Of a stretch of DNA of 64,000 bases, positions 16,994-24,500 are shown in pieces. Below the pieces are notes generated by a model. The model worked only from the letters and a program-made list of their open reading frames with translations, was not told where the DNA came from and ran no database searches. The translations under genes and the position numbers were made by a program. Origin of the DNA: an uncultured Eggerthellaceae bacterium (GTDB taxonomy: Bacteria > Actinomycetota > Coriobacteriia > Coriobacteriales > Eggerthellaceae); assembly GCA_958454405.1 (NCBI GenBank), contig CAUEBO010000002.1, forward strand, positions 48,064 through 112,063. Direction: 5' to 3'. The number at the start of each line of letters is the position of its first letter. Positions within the stretch are counted from its first letter, which is position 1.

Positions 16994-17218
16994 TTCTTTT
17001 CGGTTAATCAACGGTTGACCCATAGGCTGGCCCTATTGATGGCGCGGCCGCAGGAGGATCAGGCCGTGGACGCAGAACGGTTCGATATTTGCTCTCATCA
17101 GGTAAAACGACAGTACCTAAGCGGATGGTTGAGACGGTGTCGCAGGGGGTGCGCACGGGGCTTCCGGCATCGACCCATAGAAATAAACTATGCAATGTGA
17201 AAGAAATGACGATGATTT

Positions 17219-17251
17219 CCTATTGGACAAATTATACGATTAGGGTGCAAA
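17219..17251 (+). promoter_or_regulatory. Two-box motif, copy facing the second acyl-CoA dehydrogenase
   Basis: CCTATTGGACA (17219-17229) and GGGTGCAAA (17243-17251) are 13 bp apart, identical in sequence and spacing to the inverted copy at 16961-16993, while the spacer differs. It ends 86 bp before the ATG at 17338. Confidence 0.6.
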
Positions 17252-17337
17252 ATACGAACAGACGGGTTACGAGTGCCGCCGTCAGCAGGGGGCACGGCCC
17301 AAATCATCTGTCGGGGTCCGACACTGAAGGAGGATGA

Positions 17338-18549
17338 ATGAGCAAGTTATCCAAAGAGGAGTTTCGCGACTATCTGAAGACTGTCCGCGCGCTCGCCGAA
17401 GGTCCCTTCGAGGAGATGCAGAAGGAAGTCGAGGTTACGAACAAGTTCCCGCAGGAGTTCATCGATCTCTGCATCGAGAACAACCTGTACCGTTACGCCC
17501 TTCCCGAGGAGTACGGTGGATGGGGCCTGTCCGAGCGTGAGATCCTGCAGGTGCAGGAAGAGTTCTCCCGCGGCCCCGGCGGCATGCGCATGCACCTGCA
17601 CTACGCTGCCGACCTCAACTGGCGCATCCTTGACGACTACGGCTGCCCCGAGCTCAAGGCCGAGTACATGGACAAGTTCGCCGACAAGAGCATCTTCACG
17701 GTGTTCGCTCTGACCGAGCAGACCGGCGGCACCGGTGCCGACCTGCACACCACCGCCATCAAGAACGAGAACGGCGACTACGTCATCAACGGTGAGAAGT
17801 GGCTCATCTCCCACACCGACGTCGCCCAGTTCGCGTACGTCATCGCCGTGACCGACCCCGAGAAGACCGGCGACGAGCGCCTGTCCGCCTTCTTCGTGCC
17901 GATGGACGCCCCCGGCTTCGAGCTCGTGCCGATGCCCCACATGATGGGCTGCCGCGGCGCCGGCCATGCGGGCTTCAAGATGACCAACGTCACGCTTTCC
18001 CCGAAGTACCGCCTCGGCGAAGAGGGCCAGGGCATGGAAGTCGCCATGCACTCGCTCGCCATCTCCCGCGTTCACATCGCCGACTCCAACCTCGGCATGT
18101 GCCAGCGCATGCTGGAGATCAGCATCGCCCGTGCCCGTGCTCGCGTGACCTTCGGCAAGCCGATCATCAAGCGCCAGGCCATCCGCGTGAAGCTGGCCAA
18201 CATGGCCATGATGACGCATGCGCTCCGCTGCATGGTCATGGACTTCGCCACGGACTACGACAAGGATCCCAACGGCGAGTACATCGCTGAGAAGGCTGCC
18301 ATGTGCAAGCTGTTCTCGATCGACTGCACGCGCCTCGTGTCCGACGAGATGCTTGAGATCTACGGCGGCGACGGCTACTTCGAGGACGCGCCCTTCGGCG
18401 AGACCGAGCGTCTCTACCGCGACTGCCGCGCCATGTGGCTCGAGGAAGGCGCCCCGACGGTTCAGCGCATCACGATCGCCCGCGAGCTGGAGAAGCACAA
18501 CGGCCGCGTCGAGTACGACGACTGGATTGCCGGCACCGACCTCAAGTAA
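17338..18549 (+). CDS. Acyl-CoA dehydrogenase
   Basis: A 403-residue flavoprotein. Features are LTEQTGGTGADLHTT (a variant of the FAD/acyl loop), WLISHTDVAQ, RVTFGKPI and EIYGGDGYFED. The C-terminal EEGAPTVQR aligns with EGTSQIQR, so the catalytic Glu of the medium/short-chain class is present, unlike in the divergent neighbour. AGGAGG precedes the ATG by four bases. It is monocistronic with a terminator behind it. The shared promoter motif suggests it works with the opposite acd-etfBA operon, perhaps on the same or successive acyl-CoA intermediates. The substrate is not inferable. Confidence 0.94.
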   Translation: MSKLSKEEFRDYLKTVRALAEGPFEEMQKEVEVTNKFPQEFIDLCIENNLYRYALPEEYGGWGLSEREILQVQEEFSRGPGGMRMHLHYAADLNWRILDDYGCPELKAEYMDKFADKSIFTVFALTEQTGGTGADLHTTAIKNENGDYVINGEKWLISHTDVAQFAYVIAVTDPEKTGDERLSAFFVPMDAPGFELVPMPHMMGCRGAGHAGFKMTNVTLSPKYRLGEEGQGMEVAMHSLAISRVHIADSNLGMCQRMLEISIARARARVTFGKPIIKRQAIRVKLANMAMMTHALRCMVMDFATDYDKDPNGEYIAEKAAMCKLFSIDCTRLVSDEMLEIYGGDGYFEDAPFGETERLYRDCRAMWLEEGAPTVQRITIARELEKHNGRVEYDDWIAGTDLK

Positions 18550-18570
18550 CTCGGTACCTTGCTGCATCGT

Positions 18571-18640
18571 CCTGCTCCGTTTTGGCGGAGCAGGGCAGAC
18601 GACCCCGATCGAGCGCTTCGGCGCCCGGTCGGGGTCTTTT
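18571..18640 (+). terminator. Tandem hairpins and terminator after the second acyl-CoA dehydrogenase
   Basis: A first hairpin CCTGCTCCG/CGGAGCAGG (18571-18594) is followed by a longer one with outer arms GACCCCGA (18601-18608) and TCGGGGTC (18629-18636), a UUCG-type loop and a TTTT tail. Confidence 0.85.
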
Positions 18641-18675
18641 CGTTTGCCGGCGCTTTTCAAGATTTTGTGTGCTGC

Positions 18676-18706
18676 TTGACCTGGAGCGAACTCCAAGTGG
18701 TTCAAT
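18676..18706 (+). promoter_or_regulatory. MerR-family type promoter/operator of larB-larC
   Basis: TTGACC (18676-18681) and TTCAAT (18701-18706) are 19 bp apart. The spacer contains TGGAG-CGAA-CTCCA (18682-18695), the same dyad as in the aldo/keto reductase promoter at 4349-4379. Transcription would start about 25 bp before the larB ATG. This is the classic layout of a MerR-activated promoter. Confidence 0.75.
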
Positions 18707-18737
18707 GGAGGGCGCAACGGGAAGACGGGGAGGACTC

Positions 18738-19559
18738 ATGGAACAACGGCAACTGCGCGATCTGCTGGCGCGCGTGGCGTCGGGCGACGCGTCGATCGAG
18801 GATGCCGAGCGGGCGCTGCGCGTGGCCCCGTTCACGGACCTCGGCTATGCGAAGGTCGACGGCCATCGCGGCGTGCGCCAGGGCGTCTCCGAGGTCGTGT
18901 ACGGCGCGGGCAAGACCGCCGAGCAGATCGCGGGCGTTTGCCGGGCGCTCGTCGAAGGGGGCCAGCAGCGCGTGCTCGTCACGCGCCTCGATGCCGAGAA
19001 GGCCCGGCAGGTGGCCGAGCTGCTCCCCGGGAAGGCGGGCGTGCCCGCCGATGGCGCCTCCGGCGGCGAGGGCGCACGCTTCCCCTCCTTCGAATACCGC
19101 CCGCTGCCGCGCCTCGGCATCCTCGGCGACGCCCCCGAGCCTGACGGCAACGGGACCATCGTCGTGGCGGCTGCCGGAACGAGCGATCTTCCGGTGGCGG
19201 AAGAGGCCGCCGTGACGGCGGAGATGCTGGGCAACGAAGTGGTGCGCCTCTACGACGTGGGCGTGGCCGGCATCCATCGGCTGCTCGCCCATGCCGACGA
19301 CATCGCGGAGGCGAACGCGGTCGTTGCGGTGGCGGGCATGGAAGGCGCGCTGGCCAGCGTGGTTGGAGGCCTGGCCGCATGCCCGGTCATCGCCGTGCCG
19401 ACGAGCGTCGGCTACGGCGCCAGCTTCGGGGGCGTGGCGGCGCTGCTCGCCATGCTCAATTCGTGCGCGTCCGGCGTGTCCGTGGTCAACATCGACAACG
19501 GCTTCGGCGCGGGTTATCAGGCGCACATGGTCAACCATGCGAAAGTGAGAGCGGAATGA
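18738..19559 (+). CDS. larB: Nickel pincer cofactor biosynthesis protein LarB
   Basis: A 273-residue LarB, the carboxylase/hydrolase that carboxylates and opens the pyridinium ring of nicotinic acid adenine dinucleotide in the first step of nickel-pincer nucleotide synthesis. The C-terminal half is PurE-like: VVAAAGTSDLPVAEEA, VVAVAGMEGALASVVGGL, PVIAVPTSVGYGASFGGVAALLAML and NIDNGFGAGYQAH. The N-terminal DLGYAKVDGHRGVRQGVSEVVYG is the LarB-specific domain. Start ATG 18738 has GGAGG five bases upstream. The gene overlaps larC by ATGA. LarE and a LarA racemase are not in the window. Confidence 0.93.
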   Translation: MEQRQLRDLLARVASGDASIEDAERALRVAPFTDLGYAKVDGHRGVRQGVSEVVYGAGKTAEQIAGVCRALVEGGQQRVLVTRLDAEKARQVAELLPGKAGVPADGASGGEGARFPSFEYRPLPRLGILGDAPEPDGNGTIVVAAAGTSDLPVAEEAAVTAEMLGNEVVRLYDVGVAGIHRLLAHADDIAEANAVVAVAGMEGALASVVGGLAACPVIAVPTSVGYGASFGGVAALLAMLNSCASGVSVVNIDNGFGAGYQAHMVNHAKVRAE

Positions 19560-20110
19560 AGACGATGCTTTGGGATTTGAGGGAAAACGCGACGAGGGGC
19601 GCGATCTTCGATGCGACGGTCGCGGCGCTCTCCGACGCCGAGCGGACCGCGGTCGAGGCGCGACGCGACGCCGCGGCCATCCCCGACGGCCACCATCACG
19701 ACCTGGCGGCCGTGCTGGAGACGATCGACGGGATCGACGCCAGCGAGCGCGTGAGAGAGGACCTGCGCGGCATCTACCGTATCCTGGCGGAGGCCGAGGC
19801 TTCCGCTCACGGCTGCACGGTGGAGCAGACCCATTTCCATGAAGTGGGCGACGGCCGGGCGATCCGCAACGCGCTCGGCATCTGCCTGGCCGTCGAGGCC
19901 GCCGCTCCCAACGAGATCGTGGCCACGGCCGTGCAGACGGGACGGGGGACCGTGCGGTGCGCCCACGGCGAGCTGCCGGTTCCCGCGCCGGCCACGGCCG
20001 CCATCATCGCGCGCGGCATTCCCGTGTGCGACCGCGCGCTGGACGGCGAGCTGTGCACGCCCACGTCCGCCGCCATCATCCTGCATTTCGCGGACCGGTT
20101 CGAGGCGTAG
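19556..20110 (+). CDS. LarC-like protein, N-terminal part only
   Basis: A 184-residue protein related to the N-terminal domain (LarC1) of the CTP-dependent nickel insertase LarC. The core AEASAHGCTVEQTHFHEVG and the following PNEIVATAVQTGRGTVRCAHGELPVPAPAT match the family well. The usual LarC start (LDCFSGISGDM) is degenerate (LWDLRENATRGAI). Full LarC has about 400 residues, in lactobacilli made by a frameshift joining larC1 and larC2. Here no LarC2 sequence follows in any frame; the next gene is a membrane protein. It may be a reduced, partnered or altered-function LarC. It is translationally coupled to larB. Confidence 0.75.
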   Translation: MKTMLWDLRENATRGAIFDATVAALSDAERTAVEARRDAAAIPDGHHHDLAAVLETIDGIDASERVREDLRGIYRILAEAEASAHGCTVEQTHFHEVGDGRAIRNALGICLAVEAAAPNEIVATAVQTGRGTVRCAHGELPVPAPATAAIIARGIPVCDRALDGELCTPTSAAIILHFADRFEA

Positions 20111-20296
20111 CGGCCTTCGAGCTTCCGCGCAGCGTGCGGCTTGGGGCTTTCGGCCCGGAGGCAGTGCGGCAACGTTCGGCTCGGACGGGTGGCGGAGGGG
20201 CCCGTGCGGGTGTACAACAAACGGATGAATGCCGTGCGCGCTCCGGCGGCAGGGCTGCGGTGCGGCGGCTGCGCGCTTGGGGAAGGAGGGTCCGCC

Positions 20297-20884
20297 ATGG
20301 GGCACCTCGATGGGGCGGTGCAGGGGCCGCTCGTGTGGGGCCACGCGGCTCTGGCCGCGTGCGCTGCGCTGTACCTTGCCTGGTGGTGGATATTCTTCCG
20401 CCCGCAGGAAGGAAGGCCTGCGGGCGCGCGGTACGGCATAGGCGTCGCGTGCATCGTTGCGGCTGCGGTGCTCGGCGTCGGAGGCGTCGCGAGCAGCATC
20501 GTCGGCCTCGGAAAGCTTCCGGTGCAGGGAGGCGCGCTTCCCGGCTGGGCGTTCGTCGCCGGCGCCGCGGTTTGCTACGTTGCGCTGGCGTACGCGACCG
20601 CCCGGCTCTTCCATCGTCCCGTCACCACCGAGCTCGCGCTGTTCGTGGCATGGGCTGCGCTCGAGCTGGCGGTGGCGAGCGGTTTGCGTGCGGCGGGCGC
20701 CTGGCCGGACGGCCTGGCCTTGACGATGTCCGTGCTGGTCGCGGCGACGATGCTGGCCTGCCTCGCGTGCTACGTGCTGTACTACCGCCTGCCGCCTTTG
20801 CTCTCGTTCGTGGACGGCGCGGTGCCGCTGGCGCTCGTGGGCGCGATGGCCGTCGCCATGGCCGCGGCCATGACGGGCGCCTGA
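20297..20884 (+). CDS. Hypothetical membrane protein
   Basis: 195 residues with about six predicted membrane helices (roughly 13-30, 46-68, 80-98, 114-134, 140-160, 170-192) and short polar loops. I recognise no family. Start ATG 20297 is chosen because GGAGG lies seven bases upstream; the frame extends further 5' without helices or a ribosome site. It follows larC by 186 bp in the same direction and could be cotranscribed, so a link to nickel or cofactor transport is possible but rests on position only. Confidence 0.65.
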   Translation: MGHLDGAVQGPLVWGHAALAACAALYLAWWWIFFRPQEGRPAGARYGIGVACIVAAAVLGVGGVASSIVGLGKLPVQGGALPGWAFVAGAAVCYVALAYATARLFHRPVTTELALFVAWAALELAVASGLRAAGAWPDGLALTMSVLVAATMLACLACYVLYYRLPPLLSFVDGAVPLALVGAMAVAMAAAMTGA

Positions 20885-21090
20885 GGCGGCGGATCCTCCC
20901 CATGCCGTCTGCGCGCCCGGTCCGTCTGCCGCCTTGCGCGCGGCGGCGCTTGCCTTTTCGGGAATCCCGCGCGCTTTCAGCGCGCTTCGCGCGATGCTTC
21001 CAACTTCCGCCCCCTCCGCCCCCGCATCCCGGCCCTCTTGGCGGCGCTGTGGTATTATGGCGGGCGCTTCCCACCACGAAAGGATTTCCC

Positions 21091-21570
21091 ATGCAGGTGA
21101 CCATATACACGGACGGTGCGGCGCGCGGGAACCCGGGCCCCGGCGGCTACGGCGCGGTGCTGCACTACGTCGACGGCAACGGGAAGCTCCACGTCAAAGA
21201 ACTCTCGCAGGGGTTCGAGCGCACCACGAACAACCGCATGGAGCTTCTGGGCGCCATCGTCGCGCTCGAAGCGCTCAAGTCGCCCTGCACGGTCACGCTG
21301 CGCTCCGATTCCCAGTACGTCGTGAACGCCTTCAACCAGCATTGGGTGGACGGTTGGCTCAAGCGAGGATGGAAGAACGCGAAGAAGGAACCCGTGAAGA
21401 ACGTCGATCTGTGGCAGCGCCTGCTGGCCGCCAAGGCGCCGCACGACGTGACGTTCGAGTGGGTGAAGGGACATGCGGGGCATCCGGAGAACGAGCGGTG
21501 CGACGAGCTTGCGACGGCTGCGGCCGACGGGGAGGGCCGCATCGTCGACGAGGGCTTCGAGCGCCCGTGA
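21091..21570 (+). CDS. rnhA: Ribonuclease HI
   Basis: A 159-residue RNase HI that cuts RNA in RNA:DNA hybrids. The acidic catalytic set is visible: Asp8 in YTDGAARGNPGPGGYG, Glu48-type in NNRMELLGAIVALEAL, Asp in LRSDSQYVVNAF, and the C-terminal HAGHPENERCDELA. The basic handle WLKRGWKNAKKEPVKN is present, as in E. coli-type enzymes. Start ATG 21091 has AAAGGA six bases upstream. It is a single gene with no obvious operon partner. Confidence 0.96.
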   Translation: MQVTIYTDGAARGNPGPGGYGAVLHYVDGNGKLHVKELSQGFERTTNNRMELLGAIVALEALKSPCTVTLRSDSQYVVNAFNQHWVDGWLKRGWKNAKKEPVKNVDLWQRLLAAKAPHDVTFEWVKGHAGHPENERCDELATAAADGEGRIVDEGFERP

Positions 21571-21709
21571 CGCTTTGGCCTGCGAGGGCGTTGGGGGAAC
21601 TGTGGTGTTCCCGTATCGTTCGCGTTCACGATAAGCGGACAGGCCGGCCGTTCTGTTACACTTGCACGCAATGTTTACGTCTGTCCCAGCATACGTGGAG
21701 GTAGTACAC

Positions 21710-22807
21710 ATGCATCAGCAGGCACGGTTCGCACAGGGCAAGAGCGCGTTGGCAGCATGCACCGCAGTCGTCCTGGCCCTTTCCCTCATGGTTCCCGCAA
21801 CGGCCCTCGCCGATCCCACCTCGGCGGAGAAGCAGGCCGAGGCCGAGGCGGCGCTCGCGTCTCTCAACGCCATGCAGGAGCAGCTGGACAGGGCGTCCGA
21901 CAACCACTTCACGGCGCTGCAAGAGCAGGAGGAAGCCGAGGCGAACCGCGACGCCGCTCAGGCGCGCATCGACGAGGCCAATGCGCAGATCGCCGACTTG
22001 CAGGACCGTTTGGGCTCCCGCGCCCGCAGCATGTACCGCTCCGGCAGCACCTCGATGCTCGACCTGCTTCTGGGGTCGGCCACCTTCCAGGCCTTCGCCA
22101 ACAACTGGGACTTGCTGAACCAGATCAACGACGATGACGCCGCGCTCGTCCAGCAGACCAAGGACCTGCGCGCCGAAGTGCAGGAGCAGGAGGCCGTCTA
22201 CGCCGAGCAGGCCCGCGTGGCCGAGGAGAAGGCCGACGAGGCCGCCCGCATCGAGGCCGAGGCCGCTGCTACGGTGGACTCCATGCAGGCCACCTACGAC
22301 AGCCTGAGCGCCGAGGCGGCCGCGCTGCTCGAGCAGGAGCGCGCCGCCGAAGAGGCTGCGGCCGCTGCGGCCGCAGCGGCGACTGTCGAGGCGTCCGCGC
22401 AGCAGGGCGCTTCGAACACGAACGGCAACGGCGGCAACAAGGGCAACGGCGGAGGCAGCAGCTTCGTGCCCTCGTACGATCCCGTCACGGGCATCGCCGT
22501 CGTCGACCGCGCGTACGGGTGCCTCGGCGCGCCCTATGCCTGGGGCGCGAGCGGCCCTGGCTCCTTCGACTGCTCCGGCCTGGTGGGCTACGCGCTCACC
22601 GGCAGCTTCGGGGGCCATCCGTACACCACCGGCACGTTCATGGGCTGGCCCACGGTGAGCGATCCCCAGCCGGGCGACATCTGCGTGAACGACCACCATG
22701 CGGGCGTCTACATCGGCGGCGGCCAGATGATCCATGCGCCCCAGACGGGCGACTTCGTGAAAATCAGCGCCGTGCACAGCGGCATGAAGATCGTCCGCCA
22801 GCCGTAG
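21710..22807 (+). CDS. NlpC/P60 peptidoglycan endopeptidase, paralogue 1 of 3
   Basis: A 365-residue secreted protein with a Sec signal peptide (about 1-33, AxA site VPATALADP). A long coiled coil follows (about 35-225, rich in Ala/Glu/Gln), then an Asn/Gly linker (about 235-255) and a C-terminal NlpC/P60 domain. The catalytic Cys288 (FDCSGLV), His330 (HHAGVY) and His342 (MIHAP) are present. Such RipA/CwlO-like enzymes cut D-Glu-DAP bonds in the wall, and the coiled coil probably keeps them inactive until FtsEX-like partners engage. Start ATG 21710 has GGAGG eight bases upstream. Its promoter differs from those of the two paralogues downstream. Confidence 0.92.
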   Translation: MHQQARFAQGKSALAACTAVVLALSLMVPATALADPTSAEKQAEAEAALASLNAMQEQLDRASDNHFTALQEQEEAEANRDAAQARIDEANAQIADLQDRLGSRARSMYRSGSTSMLDLLLGSATFQAFANNWDLLNQINDDDAALVQQTKDLRAEVQEQEAVYAEQARVAEEKADEAARIEAEAAATVDSMQATYDSLSAEAAALLEQERAAEEAAAAAAAAATVEASAQQGASNTNGNGGNKGNGGGSSFVPSYDPVTGIAVVDRAYGCLGAPYAWGASGPGSFDCSGLVGYALTGSFGGHPYTTGTFMGWPTVSDPQPGDICVNDHHAGVYIGGGQMIHAPQTGDFVKISAVHSGMKIVRQP

Positions 22808-23170
22808 GCGACCAGTTTCGCAGACTTCGAAGGCGCCCCCGCGGGGGCGCTTTCGTGCGTTTCGGGGGCTGCTTCATCCCGAAGGCGCTCGCGGCCGCTC
22901 TGGCCGCTTCAAGGGGCAGCGCGGGAAGCGGGGCTTGTCTCCGCCAGCCTGCGCCATCGGCTTCGTCCCGCCCCGTGCCGGGCGATGGCCCGAAGCGCGG
23001 ATCGGAAGCTTCGCGAGGCCGTTTCGGCGCGTTGTACGAGCCTTCCGTTCCATTCCATGATCCCGAAGGCCTCCTATGGAGCTTTTTCGAATCGTTTGTC
23101 AAGGGGGAACCCGATTGCTATGATACGGTCACTGTTCCGAATACGAACGACGTATCGCAAAGGTGCAAAC
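22808..23170. other. Intergenic region between NlpC paralogues 1 and 2
   Basis: A 363-bp gap. A hairpin GCGCCCCC-GC-GGGGGCGC (22833-22850) followed by TTTCG probably terminates paralogue 1. The middle (22860-23080) is GC-rich with no coding-like frame. The promoter of paralogue 2 lies at 23096-23124. Confidence 0.6.
23096..23124 (+). promoter_or_regulatory. Promoter of NlpC paralogue 2
   Basis: TTGTCA (23096-23101) and TATGAT (23119-23124) are 17 bp apart. The stretch from GGAGCTTT through ATCGTTTGTCAA and TTGCTA is shared with the promoter of paralogue 3 (24431-24459), so the promoter was duplicated with the gene. Confidence 0.7.
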
Positions 23171-24256
23171 ATGACACGAAACGTACAACGCACATCCAAG
23201 GCAGCAGTCTGCCTTCTCCTGTCCATCATGCTCGCGGTTCCCCTCACGTTCGCCTCGCCGTCGGCGGCCCACGCCGTGACGGCGGCCGAGAAGCAGGCCG
23301 AGGCCGAGGCCGCGCTCGCGTCCCTCAACGCCATGCAGGAGCAGCTGGACCAGGCATCCGCCGCATATGGCGACGCCCTGTTCGAGCAGGAGGAGGCCGA
23401 AGCGAACCGCGATGCCGCGCAGGCGCGCATCGACGATTTGAATGGCCAGATAACTGATCTGCAGGATCGCTTGGGCGATCGCGCCCGCAGCATGTACCGC
23501 TCCGGCAACACCTCGATGCTCGACCTGCTTCTGGGATCGACCACCTTCCAGGCCTTCGCCAGCAACTGGGACTTGCTGAACCAGATCAACGAGAGCGACT
23601 CCCAGATGGTCCAGCAGACCAAGGACCTGCGCGCCGAGGTCGAGGAGGAGGAAGCCGTCTACGCCGAGCAGGCGCGCGTGGCCGAGGAGAAGGCTGCGGA
23701 GGCCAAGCGCATCGAAGAGGAGGCCGCCGTCACGGTGGACTCCATGCAGGCCACCTACGACAGCCTGAGCGCCGAGGCGGCCGAGCTGCTCGAGCAGGAG
23801 CGCGCTGCTGAAGAGGCTGCCCGGGCGGCTGCGGCCGCTGCCGTGGTGGCGGCAGCCGCGCAGGAGGCCGAGAGCAACCGCGGCGGCGGAAGCGGGGGCG
23901 GCGGCAGCTCGTCGTCCGCGCCGTCGTACGTTCCCTCCACGGGCAACGCCATCGTCGATCGCGCGTACAGCCAGCTGGGCAAGCCCTACGTGTGGGGCGC
24001 GACGGGCCCGAACGCGTACGACTGCTCCGGTTTGGTGGGCTATGCGCTCACCGGCAGCTATTCTCGCGTGGGCACCACCAACACGTTCATGTCCTGGCCG
24101 CGCGTGAGCGACCCGCAGCCGGGCGACATCTGCACGACGTCCAGCCACTGCGGCATCTACATCGGCAACGGCCAGATGATCCACGCCCCCCACACGGGAG
24201 ACGTGGTGAAGGTGGGGCCCGTACAGAGCGGCATGAGGTTCGTCCGCCAGCCGTAA
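23171..24256 (+). CDS. NlpC/P60 peptidoglycan endopeptidase, paralogue 2 of 3
   Basis: A 361-residue secreted enzyme with the same plan as its neighbours. The signal peptide begins MTRNVQRTSKAA, identical to paralogue 3 for the first 12 residues. A coiled coil, a short Gly/Ser linker and the NlpC/P60 domain follow. Catalytic residues are Cys285 (YDCSGLV), His326 (SHCGIY) and His338 (MIHAP). The coiled coil contains LDLLLGSTTFQAFASNWDLL, nearly the same in all three copies. AAAGG lies seven bases before the ATG. Each copy has its own terminator (here 12-bp arms at 24271-24297), so they are separate units regulated apart. Confidence 0.92.
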   Translation: MTRNVQRTSKAAVCLLLSIMLAVPLTFASPSAAHAVTAAEKQAEAEAALASLNAMQEQLDQASAAYGDALFEQEEAEANRDAAQARIDDLNGQITDLQDRLGDRARSMYRSGNTSMLDLLLGSTTFQAFASNWDLLNQINESDSQMVQQTKDLRAEVEEEEAVYAEQARVAEEKAAEAKRIEEEAAVTVDSMQATYDSLSAEAAELLEQERAAEEAARAAAAAAVVAAAAQEAESNRGGGSGGGGSSSSAPSYVPSTGNAIVDRAYSQLGKPYVWGATGPNAYDCSGLVGYALTGSYSRVGTTNTFMSWPRVSDPQPGDICTTSSHCGIYIGNGQMIHAPHTGDVVKVGPVQSGMRFVRQP

Positions 24257-24270
24257 TCCTGCTTTCGATA

Positions 24271-24297
24271 CGAGGGCGCCCCGAGGGGGCGCCCTCG
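24271..24297 (+). terminator. Hairpin after NlpC paralogue 2
   Basis: Perfect 12-bp arms CGAGGGCGCCCC and GGGGCGCCCTCG with loop GAG. Little T-run follows, so termination may be incomplete. Confidence 0.6.
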
Positions 24298-24430
24298 TGC
24301 TATAGGCAGCCGTTCGACGGCTAGGGCAGCGCACGGCCGAGGCGCCGTCTCGTTTCGCTTTCTGCTTGGAAACGGCCGGTTGCCGGATGCTCGTTGCGGG
24401 ACCGGCGCCTGTGGAGCTTTCCCGTATCGT

Positions 24431-24459
24431 TTGTCAAAGCGCTGCAAGGTTGCTAAGAT
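24431..24459 (+). promoter_or_regulatory. Promoter of NlpC paralogue 3
   Basis: TTGTCA (24431-24436) and TAAGAT (24454-24459) are 17 bp apart. The flanks GGAGCTTT and ATCGTTTGTCAAA match the promoter of paralogue 2. Confidence 0.7.
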
Positions 24460-24500
24460 GAAGCAACTTCTCTTACGACGAAGTACGAAAAGGTGCAAAC

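Larger units (their letters stand above)
16839..17337. other. Divergent control region of the two acyl-CoA dehydrogenase genes
   Basis: This 499-bp A/T-richer region has no coding-like frame. It holds the two inverted copies of a conserved two-box motif described separately (16961-16993 minus, 17219-17251 plus). The pentanucleotide-rich string GACCCATAG also occurs twice, near 17016 and 17172. Untranslated leaders would be about 80-120 nt on either side. Confidence 0.6.

Noticed and set aside
22030..22800. The first NlpC paralogue as an inactive copy
   Set aside because: At first HHAGVY looked shifted relative to the HCGIY of the other copies, but His330 aligns with the catalytic His and the Cys and second His are present.
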